Shown here in pieces: positions 16,850 to 25,455 of a DNA stretch of 64,000 bases. The DNA lies in contig NZ_CP071091.1 of the NCBI RefSeq assembly GCF_017301635.1, positions 6,088,001-6,152,000 on the forward strand. The letters run 5' to 3'. The notes beneath the pieces were generated by a model. The model had not been told where the DNA came from. It worked only from the letters and a program-made list of their open reading frames with translations, and did not search any database. The stretch is from Myxococcus landrumus (GTDB lineage Bacteria; Myxococcota; Myxococcia; Myxococcales; Myxococcaceae). The first letter of the stretch is position 1. Every line of letters begins with the position of its first letter. A program made the translations under genes and the position numbers.

Positions 16850-18118
16850 ATGCTGCGAAAGCCCACCGCATCCTTCCTGTCGCGGTCCACGCTGGTCTGC
16901 GCGGCCCTCCTGCTTGGCGCGGGGTGTGAGAGCACGAAGCCGCGCGCCGTGAGCCCCTCGGATGGTGTTCCCATGTCCCAGAACAACCCGGCCGAGGAGC
17001 AGCCGCCCCCGGGCACTCCGACTGGCGAGGCCACGCCTCCGACGAGCCCCACGCCCTCCACGCCGCAGAAGGGCCACGCCTCCTCCTGGCAGAACGCGCG
17101 CGTGGGGGACCGCGTCGTCTACGCGTTCTCCGCGAGCCGGGGCGGTGGCCGTGGGAATGTCGAGACCGGCGCGGCCGCGGGCATGCTGACCGTGGAAGTC
17201 TCCGCGGTGGAGGGCCCGTGGGTGTGGCTGACGCTGGCCTTCACCAGCGACTCCGGGCAGCCGCTGGAGTTGCCGCGCCTGGCGCGCAAGCTGACCCTGC
17301 CCGTGCTCACGGACACCACGCGGACGCTCGAGGCGCCGCGCGAGGGCACGCAGACCACCGAGCAGCCCACGGCCGCCGGGCGCACCTGGGAGGCCAAGCG
17401 TTACCTGCGCGACAATCGCCCCGTGGACGGCCCGCTGGAGAACCGGCTGTACGCGCTGGACGCGGGGCCGCTGTACCTGACCAACGGCCTGCTCGACGCG
17501 AGCACCACGCTGTCGGGCTTCGGCGGAGCGGGCAGCTACCAGCTCACGCTGACCGACTTCCGCCAGGGCGCGGGGGGCAGCGGCAAGGTCCCCGGCATGG
17601 AGTGGCCCCTGGGCCCCGGGACGTACTTCGACCGGGAGATTGAATCCGAGGGGACGAAGTCCGTGCTGCGCACGTGCCTGGGCGCGGAGCGGGGCTTCGT
17701 GCTGCGCCAGGAAGCGACCCTGCCCGCCGGCGACAAGGCAACACCGTGCCGGGACTTCTCGCAGGCGAGCGGTGTACCCCTGGAGGAAGTACTGCTGTCT
17801 TTCGTCTGGGAGGGATTGGACCCCAAGCAGTGGCCGCCGGCCATCCCCAACGCCGCGCCTCCCACGCGTGAGACGCTGACGGTGGGCTCCAAGCAGCTCT
17901 CCGTGCTCCAGGTGGACTCGCGGGAAGGCGCGGAGGGCGTGAAGCAGGTGGGCACGCGGATGTTCCTCGTCGACCCGTGGGACAAGTCGGTGGACGGACT
18001 CGGCCACGAGGCGCGCTTCTCCACGCTCTCGGACTTCCTCTACCGCGTCACCCCCAAAGGCAAACGCGAGTCGATGGGCGGCTCGAAGCTGACGGGCTGG
18101 GGCTCGTGGCAGCCGTGA
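16850..18118 (+). CDS. Lipoprotein of 422 residues, unknown function
   Basis: Lipoprotein signal with lipobox Leu-Gly-Ala-Gly-Cys at about residue 26, then a 50-residue Pro/Thr/Ser linker, which usually spans the space to the membrane. The folded part (residues 80-420) is mostly beta with Gly-rich turns and Trp/Tyr at strand ends. I cannot assign a family. The stop overlaps the next start by 4 nt (GTGA), so the two are co-translated. A clear export signal and long linker point to an outer-membrane or surface position. Confidence 0.75.
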   Translation: MLRKPTASFLSRSTLVCAALLLGAGCESTKPRAVSPSDGVPMSQNNPAEEQPPPGTPTGEATPPTSPTPSTPQKGHASSWQNARVGDRVVYAFSASRGGGRGNVETGAAAGMLTVEVSAVEGPWVWLTLAFTSDSGQPLELPRLARKLTLPVLTDTTRTLEAPREGTQTTEQPTAAGRTWEAKRYLRDNRPVDGPLENRLYALDAGPLYLTNGLLDASTTLSGFGGAGSYQLTLTDFRQGAGGSGKVPGMEWPLGPGTYFDREIESEGTKSVLRTCLGAERGFVLRQEATLPAGDKATPCRDFSQASGVPLEEVLLSFVWEGLDPKQWPPAIPNAAPPTRETLTVGSKQLSVLQVDSREGAEGVKQVGTRMFLVDPWDKSVDGLGHEARFSTLSDFLYRVTPKGKRESMGGSKLTGWGSWQP

Positions 18119-18435
18119 CGACGGCGCTCTACGTCGTGGTCATCGAAGTGGAGCCCGGCGCGGAGGCCGCGTGGAATCACTGGCACGAGGACACCCACGT
18201 GCCCGAGGTGCTGCGCGAGCCGGGCTTCCTGGGCTGCCGCAAGTGGAAGGACACGGAGCGGGCGCCGGATGGCTGGGCCCGCTATGTGTGCCATTTCGAG
18301 CTGGCGGGCGAAGCGGACTTCGCCCGCTACACCACGAGCGACGCGGCGAAGCACCTTCGCGCCGAGTCGCTCGCCCGCTTCGGCACCGTGACGCGCTACG
18401 CCCGTCAGGTGCTCACCGAGGTGAAGCGCTTCTGA
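18115..18435 (+). CDS. DUF4286-like small alpha/beta barrel protein
   Basis: 106 residues. The GTG at 18115 is preferred because it overlaps the upstream stop as GTGA; GTG 18106 would add 3 residues. The sequence YVVVIEVEPGAEAAWNHWHEDTHVPEV is characteristic of the ferredoxin-like dimeric barrel family containing DUF4286 and EthD-type proteins. Helix Trp-x-x-Trp-His-x-x-x-His and the strand LYVVV are visible. Function unknown; many relatives bind small hydrophobic molecules. It ends 6 bp before the convergent acetyltransferase. Confidence 0.72.
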   Translation: MTTALYVVVIEVEPGAEAAWNHWHEDTHVPEVLREPGFLGCRKWKDTERAPDGWARYVCHFELAGEADFARYTTSDAAKHLRAESLARFGTVTRYARQVLTEVKRF

Positions 18436-18441
18436 CGCGGC

Positions 18442-18987
18442 TCAGGCACACAGCTGCCGTGACACCCCGCGCGGGTAGTACCCCGGCGTCGCCGCGGGCA
18501 GGTCCAACCGGAGATAGACATAGCTGCCGCTCGGCGCGTTCTCCGTCGGAAACCCTGGCACGTCCAGCGGACGGAAGCCCAGCGACTCCAGCAGCGAGCG
18601 CGAGGACGCGTTGCCCACGCGCACACACGTCTCCAGGCGCCGCAGCCCATCCAATCGCACACCCCGGCGGATGAGCTCCGTCATGGACCAGTGACCTGCA
18701 CCATTCTGGCGATGCTCCCCCAGAATGGCGCAGCTCACCCGGCCGTACTGCTCCTCCCTGCGAATGTTCGTCAGCGCCGCGAGCCCGATGATGCCCACCC
18801 CGCGCTCCGCCACCGCGAACAACCGCGTCCCCTCCGCCGCGCTCCATCGCCCAGGAGGCCGGCCCCCCGACTCGGGCCTCCACCACCCGAAGACCTCTTC
18901 GATATCCGGCTCTTCGAGCAACATCCGCACGGCCCCCGAAACCTCCGCACCGGCCACATCCATTGGAATGAGCTGTCGCTCACGCAT
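18442..18987 (-). CDS. GNAT-family acetyltransferase (RimJ/RimL-like)
   Basis: 181 residues. The GNAT pattern is visible: strand VGIIGLAAL, then the GHWSMTELIRRGV turn and helix, then the C-terminal acetyl-CoA end NASSRSLLESLGFRPL, common in RimJ/RimL-type enzymes that acetylate N-termini of ribosomal proteins or small amines. The usual Gln/Arg-x-x-Gly-x-Gly/Ala pyrophosphate loop is weakly conserved (RQNGAG). Substrate unknown. A convergent partner lies 6 bp away. Confidence 0.85.
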   Translation of the reverse strand: MRERQLIPMDVAGAEVSGAVRMLLEEPDIEEVFGWWRPESGGRPPGRWSAAEGTRLFAVAERGVGIIGLAALTNIRREEQYGRVSCAILGEHRQNGAGHWSMTELIRRGVRLDGLRRLETCVRVGNASSRSLLESLGFRPLDVPGFPTENAPSGSYVYLRLDLPAATPGYYPRGVSRQLCA

Positions 18988-19208
18988 GCTGACGTCCCCC
19001 CTTCGCCGGGAACTACTTCAAGGGGCATGCCAGCAAGCCTTCGTGGGCGAACCCCGCACCCGCCTCCCAGATTGGGCGCGTCGGGACACAACGCACCCGC
19101 GTGCCGCGCGCACGCGAGCGCCGCTACGGGGAACCCCGTGAGTCACCCGGAACACATCGCGTCCGTCGCGCCGCGAAAGGTTTCACGCGGCGCGGTGCCC
19201 GCTTCGCA

Positions 19209-19649
19209 CTACTCCGCGACAGAGAGCTTCACGTCGATGTTGCCGCGCGTGGCGCGCGAGTACGGGCACACCTCGTGGGCCGCGTGCATCAGCCCTTCGG
19301 CCTCCTGGCGGGGGATGCCGGGGAGGATGCCCTTGAGCTCCACCGACAGCCCGAAGCCCCCATCCGGCGTCTTGCCGATGGTGACCGACGCCGCGATGCC
19401 CGCGTCGGCGCCCAGCTTCTTGCCGGCCTTGCCCGCCACCAGGCGCAGCGCGCTCTCGAAGCAGGCGGAGTACCCCGCGGCGAAGAGCTGCTCGGGGTTG
19501 GTGGCCCCGGCCGCCGCCGCGCCGCCCAGCTCCTTGGGCATCGACAGCTTCAGGTCGATGACACCATCCGAGGACTTCACTTCGCCGTTGCGGCCTCCAT
19601 GGGTGGTGGCGTGGGCGGTGTACAGGGGCGAAATCGTGACGGGGGCCAT
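19209..19649 (-). CDS. ohr: Organic hydroperoxide resistance protein Ohr
   Basis: 146 residues from ATG 19649 with GGAGAGAAG at good spacing; upstream in-frame codons are not coding-like. Both peroxidatic and resolving Cys regions are present: YSACFESALRL and VCPYSRATRGNID. The N-terminus ATHGGRNGEVKSSDGVIDLKLSMPKELGG is typical of the Ohr branch (OsmC superfamily). Known: Ohr reduces organic peroxides using a lipoyl-linked dithiol and is usually controlled by the MarR-type repressor OhrR. A candidate OhrR box lies 84 nt upstream (19733-19743) but no ohrR gene is in the window. Confidence 0.94.
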   Translation of the reverse strand: MAPVTISPLYTAHATTHGGRNGEVKSSDGVIDLKLSMPKELGGAAAAGATNPEQLFAAGYSACFESALRLVAGKAGKKLGADAGIAASVTIGKTPDGGFGLSVELKGILPGIPRQEAEGLMHAAHEVCPYSRATRGNIDVKLSVAE

Positions 19650-19732
19650 GGCTTCTCTCCTTCGAGACCTTCGGGATTGGGAACAACCAGCCTTCGCCCT
19701 GTTTAATGCCTGGGGCGCGATTGGGTTGCGCA

Positions 19733-19743
19733 CAATTTAATTG
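19733..19743 (-). promoter_or_regulatory. OhrR-like operator core upstream of ohr
   Basis: Perfect inverted repeat CAATT-T-AATTG (minus-strand sequence CAATTAAATTG), embedded in a short AT-rich island in otherwise GC-rich DNA. It matches the core of the OhrR operator known in other bacteria (TACAATT-AAATTGTA). It lies between ohr and the stop of the upstream subtilase gene, where the ohr promoter must be. Confidence 0.6.
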
Positions 19744-19821
19744 GCCCCGAAAAGCCCCCTGTCCAGGGCCCTCGCTCCCACCCGGGGAGCGGAGGCCAGC
19801 CAGGGGGCGGGCGGGCGGCGC

Positions 19822-21417
19822 CTAGCGCCCGGTGACGGAGGTGGGAGGCGTGGTGACAGTCTCCTTCGCGGCCTTCACGGCGGCGGCGATGTCCAGCTTG
19901 CCACTGGTGCTCACCTTCCCCTTGAGGTCGGGGTCCACCTCCACCGTCTTCACCAGCAAGTCGCGCACCTGGGCGGCCGTCAGGTCGGGGTTCGCGGCGA
20001 ACATCAGGGCCGCGGCGCCCGCCACCGTCGGGGTGGCCATGGAGGTGCCGCTCATCTTCTCCCAGTCGCCGCCCGGCACGGTGGAGAGCACGTCCTCGCC
20101 CACCGCGGCCAGCTCCACCACCTTGTCGCCGTGCGAGGAGAAGCGCGCCAGCTTGTCGTTGCGCTTGTCCATGGACGCCACGGTGATGACGTTGGGCAGG
20201 TCGATGTTGGCGGGCATGTCCGCCACGTCGTTCAGGTTGCTGCCGTTGCCGTTGGCGGTGGCCGCCACGAGCAGGATGTCCGCGTCCGCCAGCTTCTGCA
20301 CAGCGGCCTTCCAGCGCGTCTGCGAGGCCGCGTCGCGGTACTCGTCGCCGAAGCTGGCGTTGAGGGCCCGGACGTTGACGCCGTGGTTCTGCTTCATGTT
20401 GACGATGTAGTCCACGCCCCGCTCGAAGTTGGTGAGCAGGTCGGCCCCGTCGTACAGGCCGCCGATGCTCATCACCTTCGCCTTGCCCGCGGCGATGCCC
20501 GTGTTGCCCTTGCCGTTGTCGTCCGCGGCGATGATGCCGGCCACATGGGTGCCGTGGTCCGTGCCGTCGCCCTTCATCACGTCGCCGCTGTTGAAGCCCA
20601 CGTTGTAGCCGTGGATGTCATCCACCACGCCATTGCCATCGTTGTCCTTGCCGTCGCCCGCGACCTCATTCGGGTTGGTCCACATGCCCGTGGACAGGTC
20701 CGAGTGCTTGAAGTCCACACCGCCATCGAACACGGCGACCACTGGCGGACCCGAGGGACGCGGCTTGGGGTCCACCGGGCCCTGCGCCTTGCCGGACGCC
20801 TCCAGGCCCCAGCTCTTCAGCGTCCCCGTGTCCGCGCGGGCCTTGTCCTCCACCGACAGCGTCCAGGTGCCCTTGGCCGACTCGCCCTTGAAGGCGGTGC
20901 TCAGGTCGAACGCGCCCTTCACGTCGTCCGCGTTGCCCCCCTGGCGGTCCGTCACCGTCGCCGTCTTGCCGGACGGGCTGGTCAGCTTCACCACCAGGTC
21001 GCCCCGGTACGAGTGCGCCAGGTCCAGGTTCAGCTTCAGCGACTCCAGCGGCAGGTCCTTGTCGAAGCTCACCGTGGACGTGAGCGTCTGCAGGTCCTTC
21101 ACCGCCGCGTTCGGCGTGGCCGACGCCGTCAGCGTCACGGGCGTGGACGCCTCCCGCGAGCCCACCGACACCTTGTTGCCGCCGAACGCAAAGGCCGTGG
21201 CCGGCAGCACCGGCGCGTTCGGGTCCGGCCGGTGGCCCGTGGGGCGGTCGACGAAGTTGGAGGGCCGGGCCGTCATCTTCCCCGAGTCGAAGCCGTCGGT
21301 GCCCCCCTTGCCAGGCCGGGCCACCACGCGCGCGGGCGCGGTCGACTCGGAACGGGCGGCCTCGCCGGTGCGAGGAGTGGACGTCGGGAGCGACAGCGGC
21401 TTGCGGTTGACAGTCAT
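19822..21417 (-). CDS. Subtilisin-like (S8) protease with N-terminal P-domain
   Basis: 531 residues. Residues 90-210 form a proprotein-convertase P-domain (jelly-roll; LNLDLAHSYRGDLVVKLTSPSG, then GTWTLSVEDKARADTGTLKSW). The S8 catalytic domain follows with Asp231 (VVAVFDGGVD), His288 (DHGTHVAG), oxyanion Asn about 389 (VAATANGN) and Ser459 (SGTSMATP). A calcium-type loop GDGKDNDGNGVVDD lies at 254-267. The domain order is unusual: P-domains normally follow the protease domain. No signal peptide is visible; the first 60 residues are polar and Ser/Thr/Pro-rich. Export route and substrate unknown. The gene is divergent from the HipA-like kinase. Confidence 0.92.
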   Translation of the reverse strand: MTVNRKPLSLPTSTPRTGEAARSESTAPARVVARPGKGGTDGFDSGKMTARPSNFVDRPTGHRPDPNAPVLPATAFAFGGNKVSVGSREASTPVTLTASATPNAAVKDLQTLTSTVSFDKDLPLESLKLNLDLAHSYRGDLVVKLTSPSGKTATVTDRQGGNADDVKGAFDLSTAFKGESAKGTWTLSVEDKARADTGTLKSWGLEASGKAQGPVDPKPRPSGPPVVAVFDGGVDFKHSDLSTGMWTNPNEVAGDGKDNDGNGVVDDIHGYNVGFNSGDVMKGDGTDHGTHVAGIIAADDNGKGNTGIAAGKAKVMSIGGLYDGADLLTNFERGVDYIVNMKQNHGVNVRALNASFGDEYRDAASQTRWKAAVQKLADADILLVAATANGNGSNLNDVADMPANIDLPNVITVASMDKRNDKLARFSSHGDKVVELAAVGEDVLSTVPGGDWEKMSGTSMATPTVAGAAALMFAANPDLTAAQVRDLLVKTVEVDPDLKGKVSTSGKLDIAAAVKAAKETVTTPPTSVTGR

Positions 21418-21565
21418 GGATGGGGCTCCGTGGGGGACGGACTCAACGGCCTGTCACCCATTGTCGCACCCCATCACGCACAGTTTCTCGCGGGCTGTAT
21501 TTTCTACTGCGGGTGAAATCCCAAAACTACCGGCCCGTGCTACAGCGCGGCGCGGGAGCCAACGA

Positions 21566-22351
21566 ATGCCAAGGACCATTGTCGCCACGCGTTACGTGAC
21601 GCCCCTGCGCGAGGGGGGTTCACTGCCCGCCATCGTCGAGGCGGAGGACGCGGGGCTGTATGTCGTGAAGTTCCGGGGAGCGGGCCAGGGGGCCAAGGCA
21701 CTCATCGCGGAGTACATCGCGGCGGAGCTGGCGCGGGCGGCGGGCCTGCGGGTGCCGGAGATGGTGCTGATGGAGCTGGACCCGGCGCTGGGGCGCAACG
21801 AGCCGGACAGCGAGATTCGCGGCCTCATCAAGGCGAGCGAGGGGCTCAACCTGGCCTTGGACTACCTGCCGGGCTCGGTGACGTTCGACCCCGTGGCGGG
21901 GCCGGCGCCCACCGCGGCCGAGGCCTCCGCCATCGTCGCGTTCGACGCCTTCATCACCAACGTGGACCGCACGCCGAAGAACCCCAACCTCCTGTGCTGG
22001 CACCGGGAGCTGTGGCTCATCGACCATGGGGCCTCGCTCTACTTCCACCACGCCTGGGTGGACTGGGAGGAGCGCAGCCAGGGCCGCTTCGCGCCCATCA
22101 AGGACCACGTGCTCCTGCCGTGGGCCAGCCTGCTGCCCCAGGCGGAGGCCACCCTGCGCGGCAAGCTCACGCGCGAGGTGGTGGAGGCCACCGTCAACGG
22201 AATCCCGGAGGGCTGGCTCGGCGCGGCCGAGTCCCCCTTCCCCACGGTGGAGGCGCACCGCGCCGCCTACGTCACCTGGTTGCTCAAGCGCGTCGAGGCC
22301 CTGCCGGCCTTCATCGAGGAGGCGGCCCGTGCCCGCGCACAGCTCGTTTGA
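21566..22351 (+). CDS. Short HipA-like kinase
   Basis: 261 residues from ATG 21566. A Gly/Lys motif YVVKFRGAGQGAKALIAEY corresponds to the ATP-binding loop. The catalytic segment FITNVDRTPKNPNLL...LIDHGASLYF matches the HipA/phosphatidylinositol-kinase-like core (Asn and Asp residues). Full HipA is about 440 residues; this form lacks the N-terminal subdomain and has no HipB neighbour. It overlaps the next gene (DUF3037) by 23 bp, a pairing I recall as recurrent. Known: HipA phosphorylates glutamyl-tRNA synthetase; for this short group the target is unknown. Confidence 0.88.
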   Translation: MPRTIVATRYVTPLREGGSLPAIVEAEDAGLYVVKFRGAGQGAKALIAEYIAAELARAAGLRVPEMVLMELDPALGRNEPDSEIRGLIKASEGLNLALDYLPGSVTFDPVAGPAPTAAEASAIVAFDAFITNVDRTPKNPNLLCWHRELWLIDHGASLYFHHAWVDWEERSQGRFAPIKDHVLLPWASLLPQAEATLRGKLTREVVEATVNGIPEGWLGAAESPFPTVEAHRAAYVTWLLKRVEALPAFIEEAARARAQLV

Positions 22352-22727
22352 CTACGCCATCATCCGCGTGGTGCCCCGCGTGGAGCGCGAGGAGTTCATC
22401 AACGTGGGCGTCGCCCTCTTCTGCACCACGCAGCGCTTCCTGGGCGTGCGCGTGGAGCTGGACGAGGCGCGCCTGAAGGCCCTGGCCCCCGACGTGGACG
22501 TGGACACGGTGCGCGACCACCTGGAGAGCTTCCGCCGCGTCAGCGAGGGCGGCCGGAGCGCGGGCCCCATCGGCCAGCTTCCGCAGAAGGACCGCTGGCA
22601 CTGGCTGGTGGCGCCGCGCAGCACCATCCTCCAGACGGGGCCGGTGCACTCGGGGCTGAGCCAGGAGCCCCAGAAGGCCCTGGAGCACCTGATGGACACC
22701 GTGGTGCGCGTGAAGCACGCGCGGTGA
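22329..22727 (+). CDS. DUF3037 protein
   Basis: 132 residues from GTG 22329, inside the end of the HipA-like gene. The opening YAIIRVVPRVEREEFINVGVALFC and later LVAPRSTILQTGPVHSGLS are diagnostic of DUF3037. No signal or membrane segment. Function unknown, but DUF3037 genes are repeatedly found next to short HipA-like kinase genes, and the 23-bp overlap suggests a coupled product. It may regulate or be phosphorylated by the kinase; this is inferred. Confidence 0.86.
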   Translation: MPAHSSFDYAIIRVVPRVEREEFINVGVALFCTTQRFLGVRVELDEARLKALAPDVDVDTVRDHLESFRRVSEGGRSAGPIGQLPQKDRWHWLVAPRSTILQTGPVHSGLSQEPQKALEHLMDTVVRVKHAR

Positions 22728-22739
22728 CGGGACGCGCGC

Positions 22740-23309
22740 CTACTTCACGCGGGTCCCTGTAAAGCGCAGCGTGGAGGTGCAGACTTCCTGCTCCTCCGCG
22801 TCGGAGCCCAGGCCCGAGGCCCGGGAGCCGCGAAGGGCGATGGTGCCGTGGATGGCGTCGTCCTCCAGCGACTTGTTGTCGATGGAGATGCGCAGCACGT
22901 ACGTCACGATGCCGGTGCCCATCACCAAGGGGATGGCGCGGATGTTGACGTACTGGAATGGCCCCTTGGAGGAGGTCGTCCCCTCCAGGACGTCGAGCGC
23001 CACGTTGTCCTCATCGAAGTCGATGGGGTTGCCAAGGTGGTCGTTGAAGATGACGTCGGGCATCTCCAGGAGGGTCGCCCCGAACTCATCGGCGCGCACC
23101 GTCCAGCGCTGGTGGTGGCCCAACCCCGAGGGGCCTCCCGCCCCCGTCGTCGTCACGTCATCCTCCCCCGTCTTGTCCGTGCACGAGTAGGGGACGGCCA
23201 GGGCCTGGGCCTCGTCCAGCACCACGTCGTACGCCTCCTGCTCGAACCCACCGCACGCCGCCAGGAGCAGCACCAGCGGCAGTCCCCTCGTCCTCACGTC
23301 ACCCGGCAT
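22740..23309 (-). CDS. Lipoprotein, unknown function
   Basis: 189 residues from the ATG at 23309; another ATG 6 bp upstream abuts the GAGGAGG site, whereas this one has correct spacing. The lipobox Leu-Ala-Ala-Cys lies near residue 19. The mature part is a beta-rich domain with many Asp/Thr and one Cys pair (YSC...EVCT). No family recognised. Convergent with DUF3037 (12 bp). Confidence 0.72.
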   Translation of the reverse strand: MPGDVRTRGLPLVLLLAACGGFEQEAYDVVLDEAQALAVPYSCTDKTGEDDVTTTGAGGPSGLGHHQRWTVRADEFGATLLEMPDVIFNDHLGNPIDFDEDNVALDVLEGTTSSKGPFQYVNIRAIPLVMGTGIVTYVLRISIDNKSLEDDAIHGTIALRGSRASGLGSDAEEQEVCTSTLRFTGTRVK

Positions 23310-23571
23310 CGCCATTCCTCCTCTGGTGGGACGCCCACGCGGTCCTCGCCGGCCCTTCGCGCGCTGGCACGCCCGCTGGCCCTCCGAAGGGGGCGGCGGA
23401 CGCCTTCATCCCGAGCCGAGGAGCAAAGCACGGCGCGGACAGCGGGGAAACACGGGGGCCAGGGGGGCGGACTGTCCGTCGGAGGCTCCCTCTTCACGGA
23501 ATGAGGGGCGCGCGCGGCGGGAGGTGAGTACCTTCCCCCTGTGCCCGCCTGCCCTCGGGCACGGACCTCGT

Positions 23572-24528
23572 ATGCCCGACCCTTCGTTGCGAATCGTCAC
23601 GTACAACGTCCGCTACTTCGGCCACATGCTCCGGGGCCTGGCCAGCACCATGGGCCCCAAGCGCCGCGTGGCCGCGGCCCTGGCGGCGCTGGACCCCTTG
23701 CCGGACATCGTGTGCCTGCAGGAAGTGGAGACGACGTCGCTGCGCAGCACCATCGCCGACCGCCCCAAGCGCCCTGGCGAAACGCAGCTCATGGCCTTCA
23801 TGGGCCGCATGGATGAGACCTTCTCCGCCCAGTCGCGCGACATGCCCTACGAGGCGTTCTACTTCCGCGCGCACCACTACAAGCTGGGCGACGTGTCGCT
23901 CTACACCACGGGCCTGGCGGTGCTCGTCAACAAGCGCACGCTCCAGGTGGACAAGCACAACGTGGACTCGCCCCAGTCCATCACCCACCACCACGTGCTG
24001 AGACTGAAGGACCGCAAGCAGAGCCGCATCTGCGCGCACATGCGCCTCTTGCGCCGCGAGGACGGGCGCCCCTTCCACGTCTTCAACACGCACCTGAGCC
24101 TGCCCACGCCCTTCGCCCGCGAGTTCTGGTCCACCAAGGACAAGATGGGCTGCGGCGTCAACCAGCTCCACGAGGCGCGCAAGCTGACGGACTTCATGAG
24201 CGCGCACTCGAACAGCGAGCCCTTCGTCGTGTGCGGGGACTTCAACTCGCCGCCGTCCTCGCCCGTGTTCCGCTACCTCACGGGCGACGCACGGCTGACG
24301 TGCGCGCAGGCCGCCGTGGGACAGATTGACCCGAACGTGTCACGCGGCTTCCCCACCGCGGGCTTCATGCACATGCGCATGCACCTGGACCACATGTTCT
24401 CCGGCGCGGGCGTGCGGTGGCTCGACACGCAGGAGACGCATCCGTTCGGGGACCTCAAGAGCCGCTTCCACGGCCTGTCGGACCACATGCCCATCGTCGC
24501 GCGCTTCGCGCTGGACGCGGTGGGCTGA
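23572..24528 (+). CDS. Endonuclease/exonuclease/phosphatase (EEP) family protein
   Basis: 318 residues from ATG 23572. The EEP pattern is clear: TYNVRYFG at the start, CLQEVET (metal Glu), FNTHLS, VCGDFNSPPSSPVF (metal Asp and Asn), and the closing SDHMPIVARF (catalytic Asp-His). No signal peptide, so probably cytoplasmic. Known: EEP enzymes are Mg-dependent phosphodiesterases acting on nucleic acids, sphingomyelin or inositol phosphates. Substrate undetermined. It lies 9 bp from the convergent J-domain gene. Confidence 0.9.
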   Translation: MPDPSLRIVTYNVRYFGHMLRGLASTMGPKRRVAAALAALDPLPDIVCLQEVETTSLRSTIADRPKRPGETQLMAFMGRMDETFSAQSRDMPYEAFYFRAHHYKLGDVSLYTTGLAVLVNKRTLQVDKHNVDSPQSITHHHVLRLKDRKQSRICAHMRLLRREDGRPFHVFNTHLSLPTPFAREFWSTKDKMGCGVNQLHEARKLTDFMSAHSNSEPFVVCGDFNSPPSSPVFRYLTGDARLTCAQAAVGQIDPNVSRGFPTAGFMHMRMHLDHMFSGAGVRWLDTQETHPFGDLKSRFHGLSDHMPIVARFALDAVG

Positions 24529-24537
24529 GACAGGCGC

Positions 24538-25320
24538 TCAGGCGCGGGACTTGAGCTGGCCCTCCACCTCTTCCCACGCCTCCAGGATTTCGCGCGTGCG
24601 GCGGTCGGCCAGCTCACGGAACTCCGGCGCCAGGTGCGCCACCTTGTCCGGGTGATAGCCGGCGATGAGCGTGCGGAAGACCTTGCGCGCCTCGTCCAGC
24701 GTCATCCCCCGCTCCAACCCCAGCAACGTCCACGCGTCCTTCCGCTCGGGCACATGAGGACGGCTGCCCCGGGGCGGGGTGGTCTCCGGGTCCCCGGTGT
24801 CCCGTTCGTGCGGCTCCGGCGCGGGACGGGCGCGGCTGCTCGCGGGCCGGCGGGGGGCTCGGGGCGCGGGCTCCGGACGCTTCTTGCCGGGCCGCCGGGC
24901 GGGGTCCGGCGCGGGCACGCGCGGCGTCCATTGACTGAGCGCGTCCTCCAGGAACCACAAGTCGTCGGCGGGCAGGCCGTGCTTGCGCACCACGGCGCGC
25001 GGGTGGCCGTCCTCCAGCAGCAGGTAGCCATGGGTGACGGCGTAGGCGTCATCCCGGCTGTCCGGGTAGAGCCGGTCGGCCAGGTCACCCAGCGGGTCCC
25101 TCCACATGCCATCCGGGGTGCCCTCGTCGGCCACGAGCACCTGCGTCAACACGCGGCCATGGAGGAACTCCAGCGTGGCGAAGGGCTCGCGCGCCTCGGG
25201 CGAGCGCATGGCCGGCCCATGACGCACCCCGGTCACCAGCAACAACCCTCGCGTCCCGTCCACGTGGGCGAAGAGCTGCTCGCGCACCTGCCTGTCTGAA
25301 AAGTAGAGGACGAACTGCAC
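24538..25320 (-). CDS. J-domain protein with novel N-terminal region
   Basis: 260 residues from GTG 25320 (VQFVLYFSD), the first plausible start after the divergent promoter region. The last 65 residues are a J-domain with the HPD triad in LIAGYHPDKVAHLAP, which stimulates Hsp70 ATPase. The first 130 residues are an alpha/beta region rich in charged residues that I do not recognise, then a Pro/Arg-rich linker (130-195). Domain order is the reverse of DnaJ, where the J-domain is N-terminal. It is probably a client-specific co-chaperone; the client is unknown. Divergent from the M1 aminopeptidase. Confidence 0.82.
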   Translation of the reverse strand: MQFVLYFSDRQVREQLFAHVDGTRGLLLVTGVRHGPAMRSPEAREPFATLEFLHGRVLTQVLVADEGTPDGMWRDPLGDLADRLYPDSRDDAYAVTHGYLLLEDGHPRAVVRKHGLPADDLWFLEDALSQWTPRVPAPDPARRPGKKRPEPAPRAPRRPASSRARPAPEPHERDTGDPETTPPRGSRPHVPERKDAWTLLGLERGMTLDEARKVFRTLIAGYHPDKVAHLAPEFRELADRRTREILEAWEEVEGQLKSRA

Positions 25321-25455
25321 GGTGGACAACGTAGTCCGAAGTGCCCCGTCCAGACAGGGCCTCCTCACGGCATGCGACGAGGGTGCAGGGTGAGACAGTG
25401 CGACGAAACACAGCCTCGACGCTGGCTCGCGCTTGAGAAAGAGTCGTCCTTGCTT

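Noticed and set aside
19741..21516. Open frame of 591 codons opposite the subtilase
   Set aside because: Antisense of a protease whose catalytic triad and P-domain are intact.
21566..22727. Classical HipBA toxin-antitoxin pair
   Set aside because: No HipB-like HTH gene adjoins, the kinase is short, and the partner is DUF3037.
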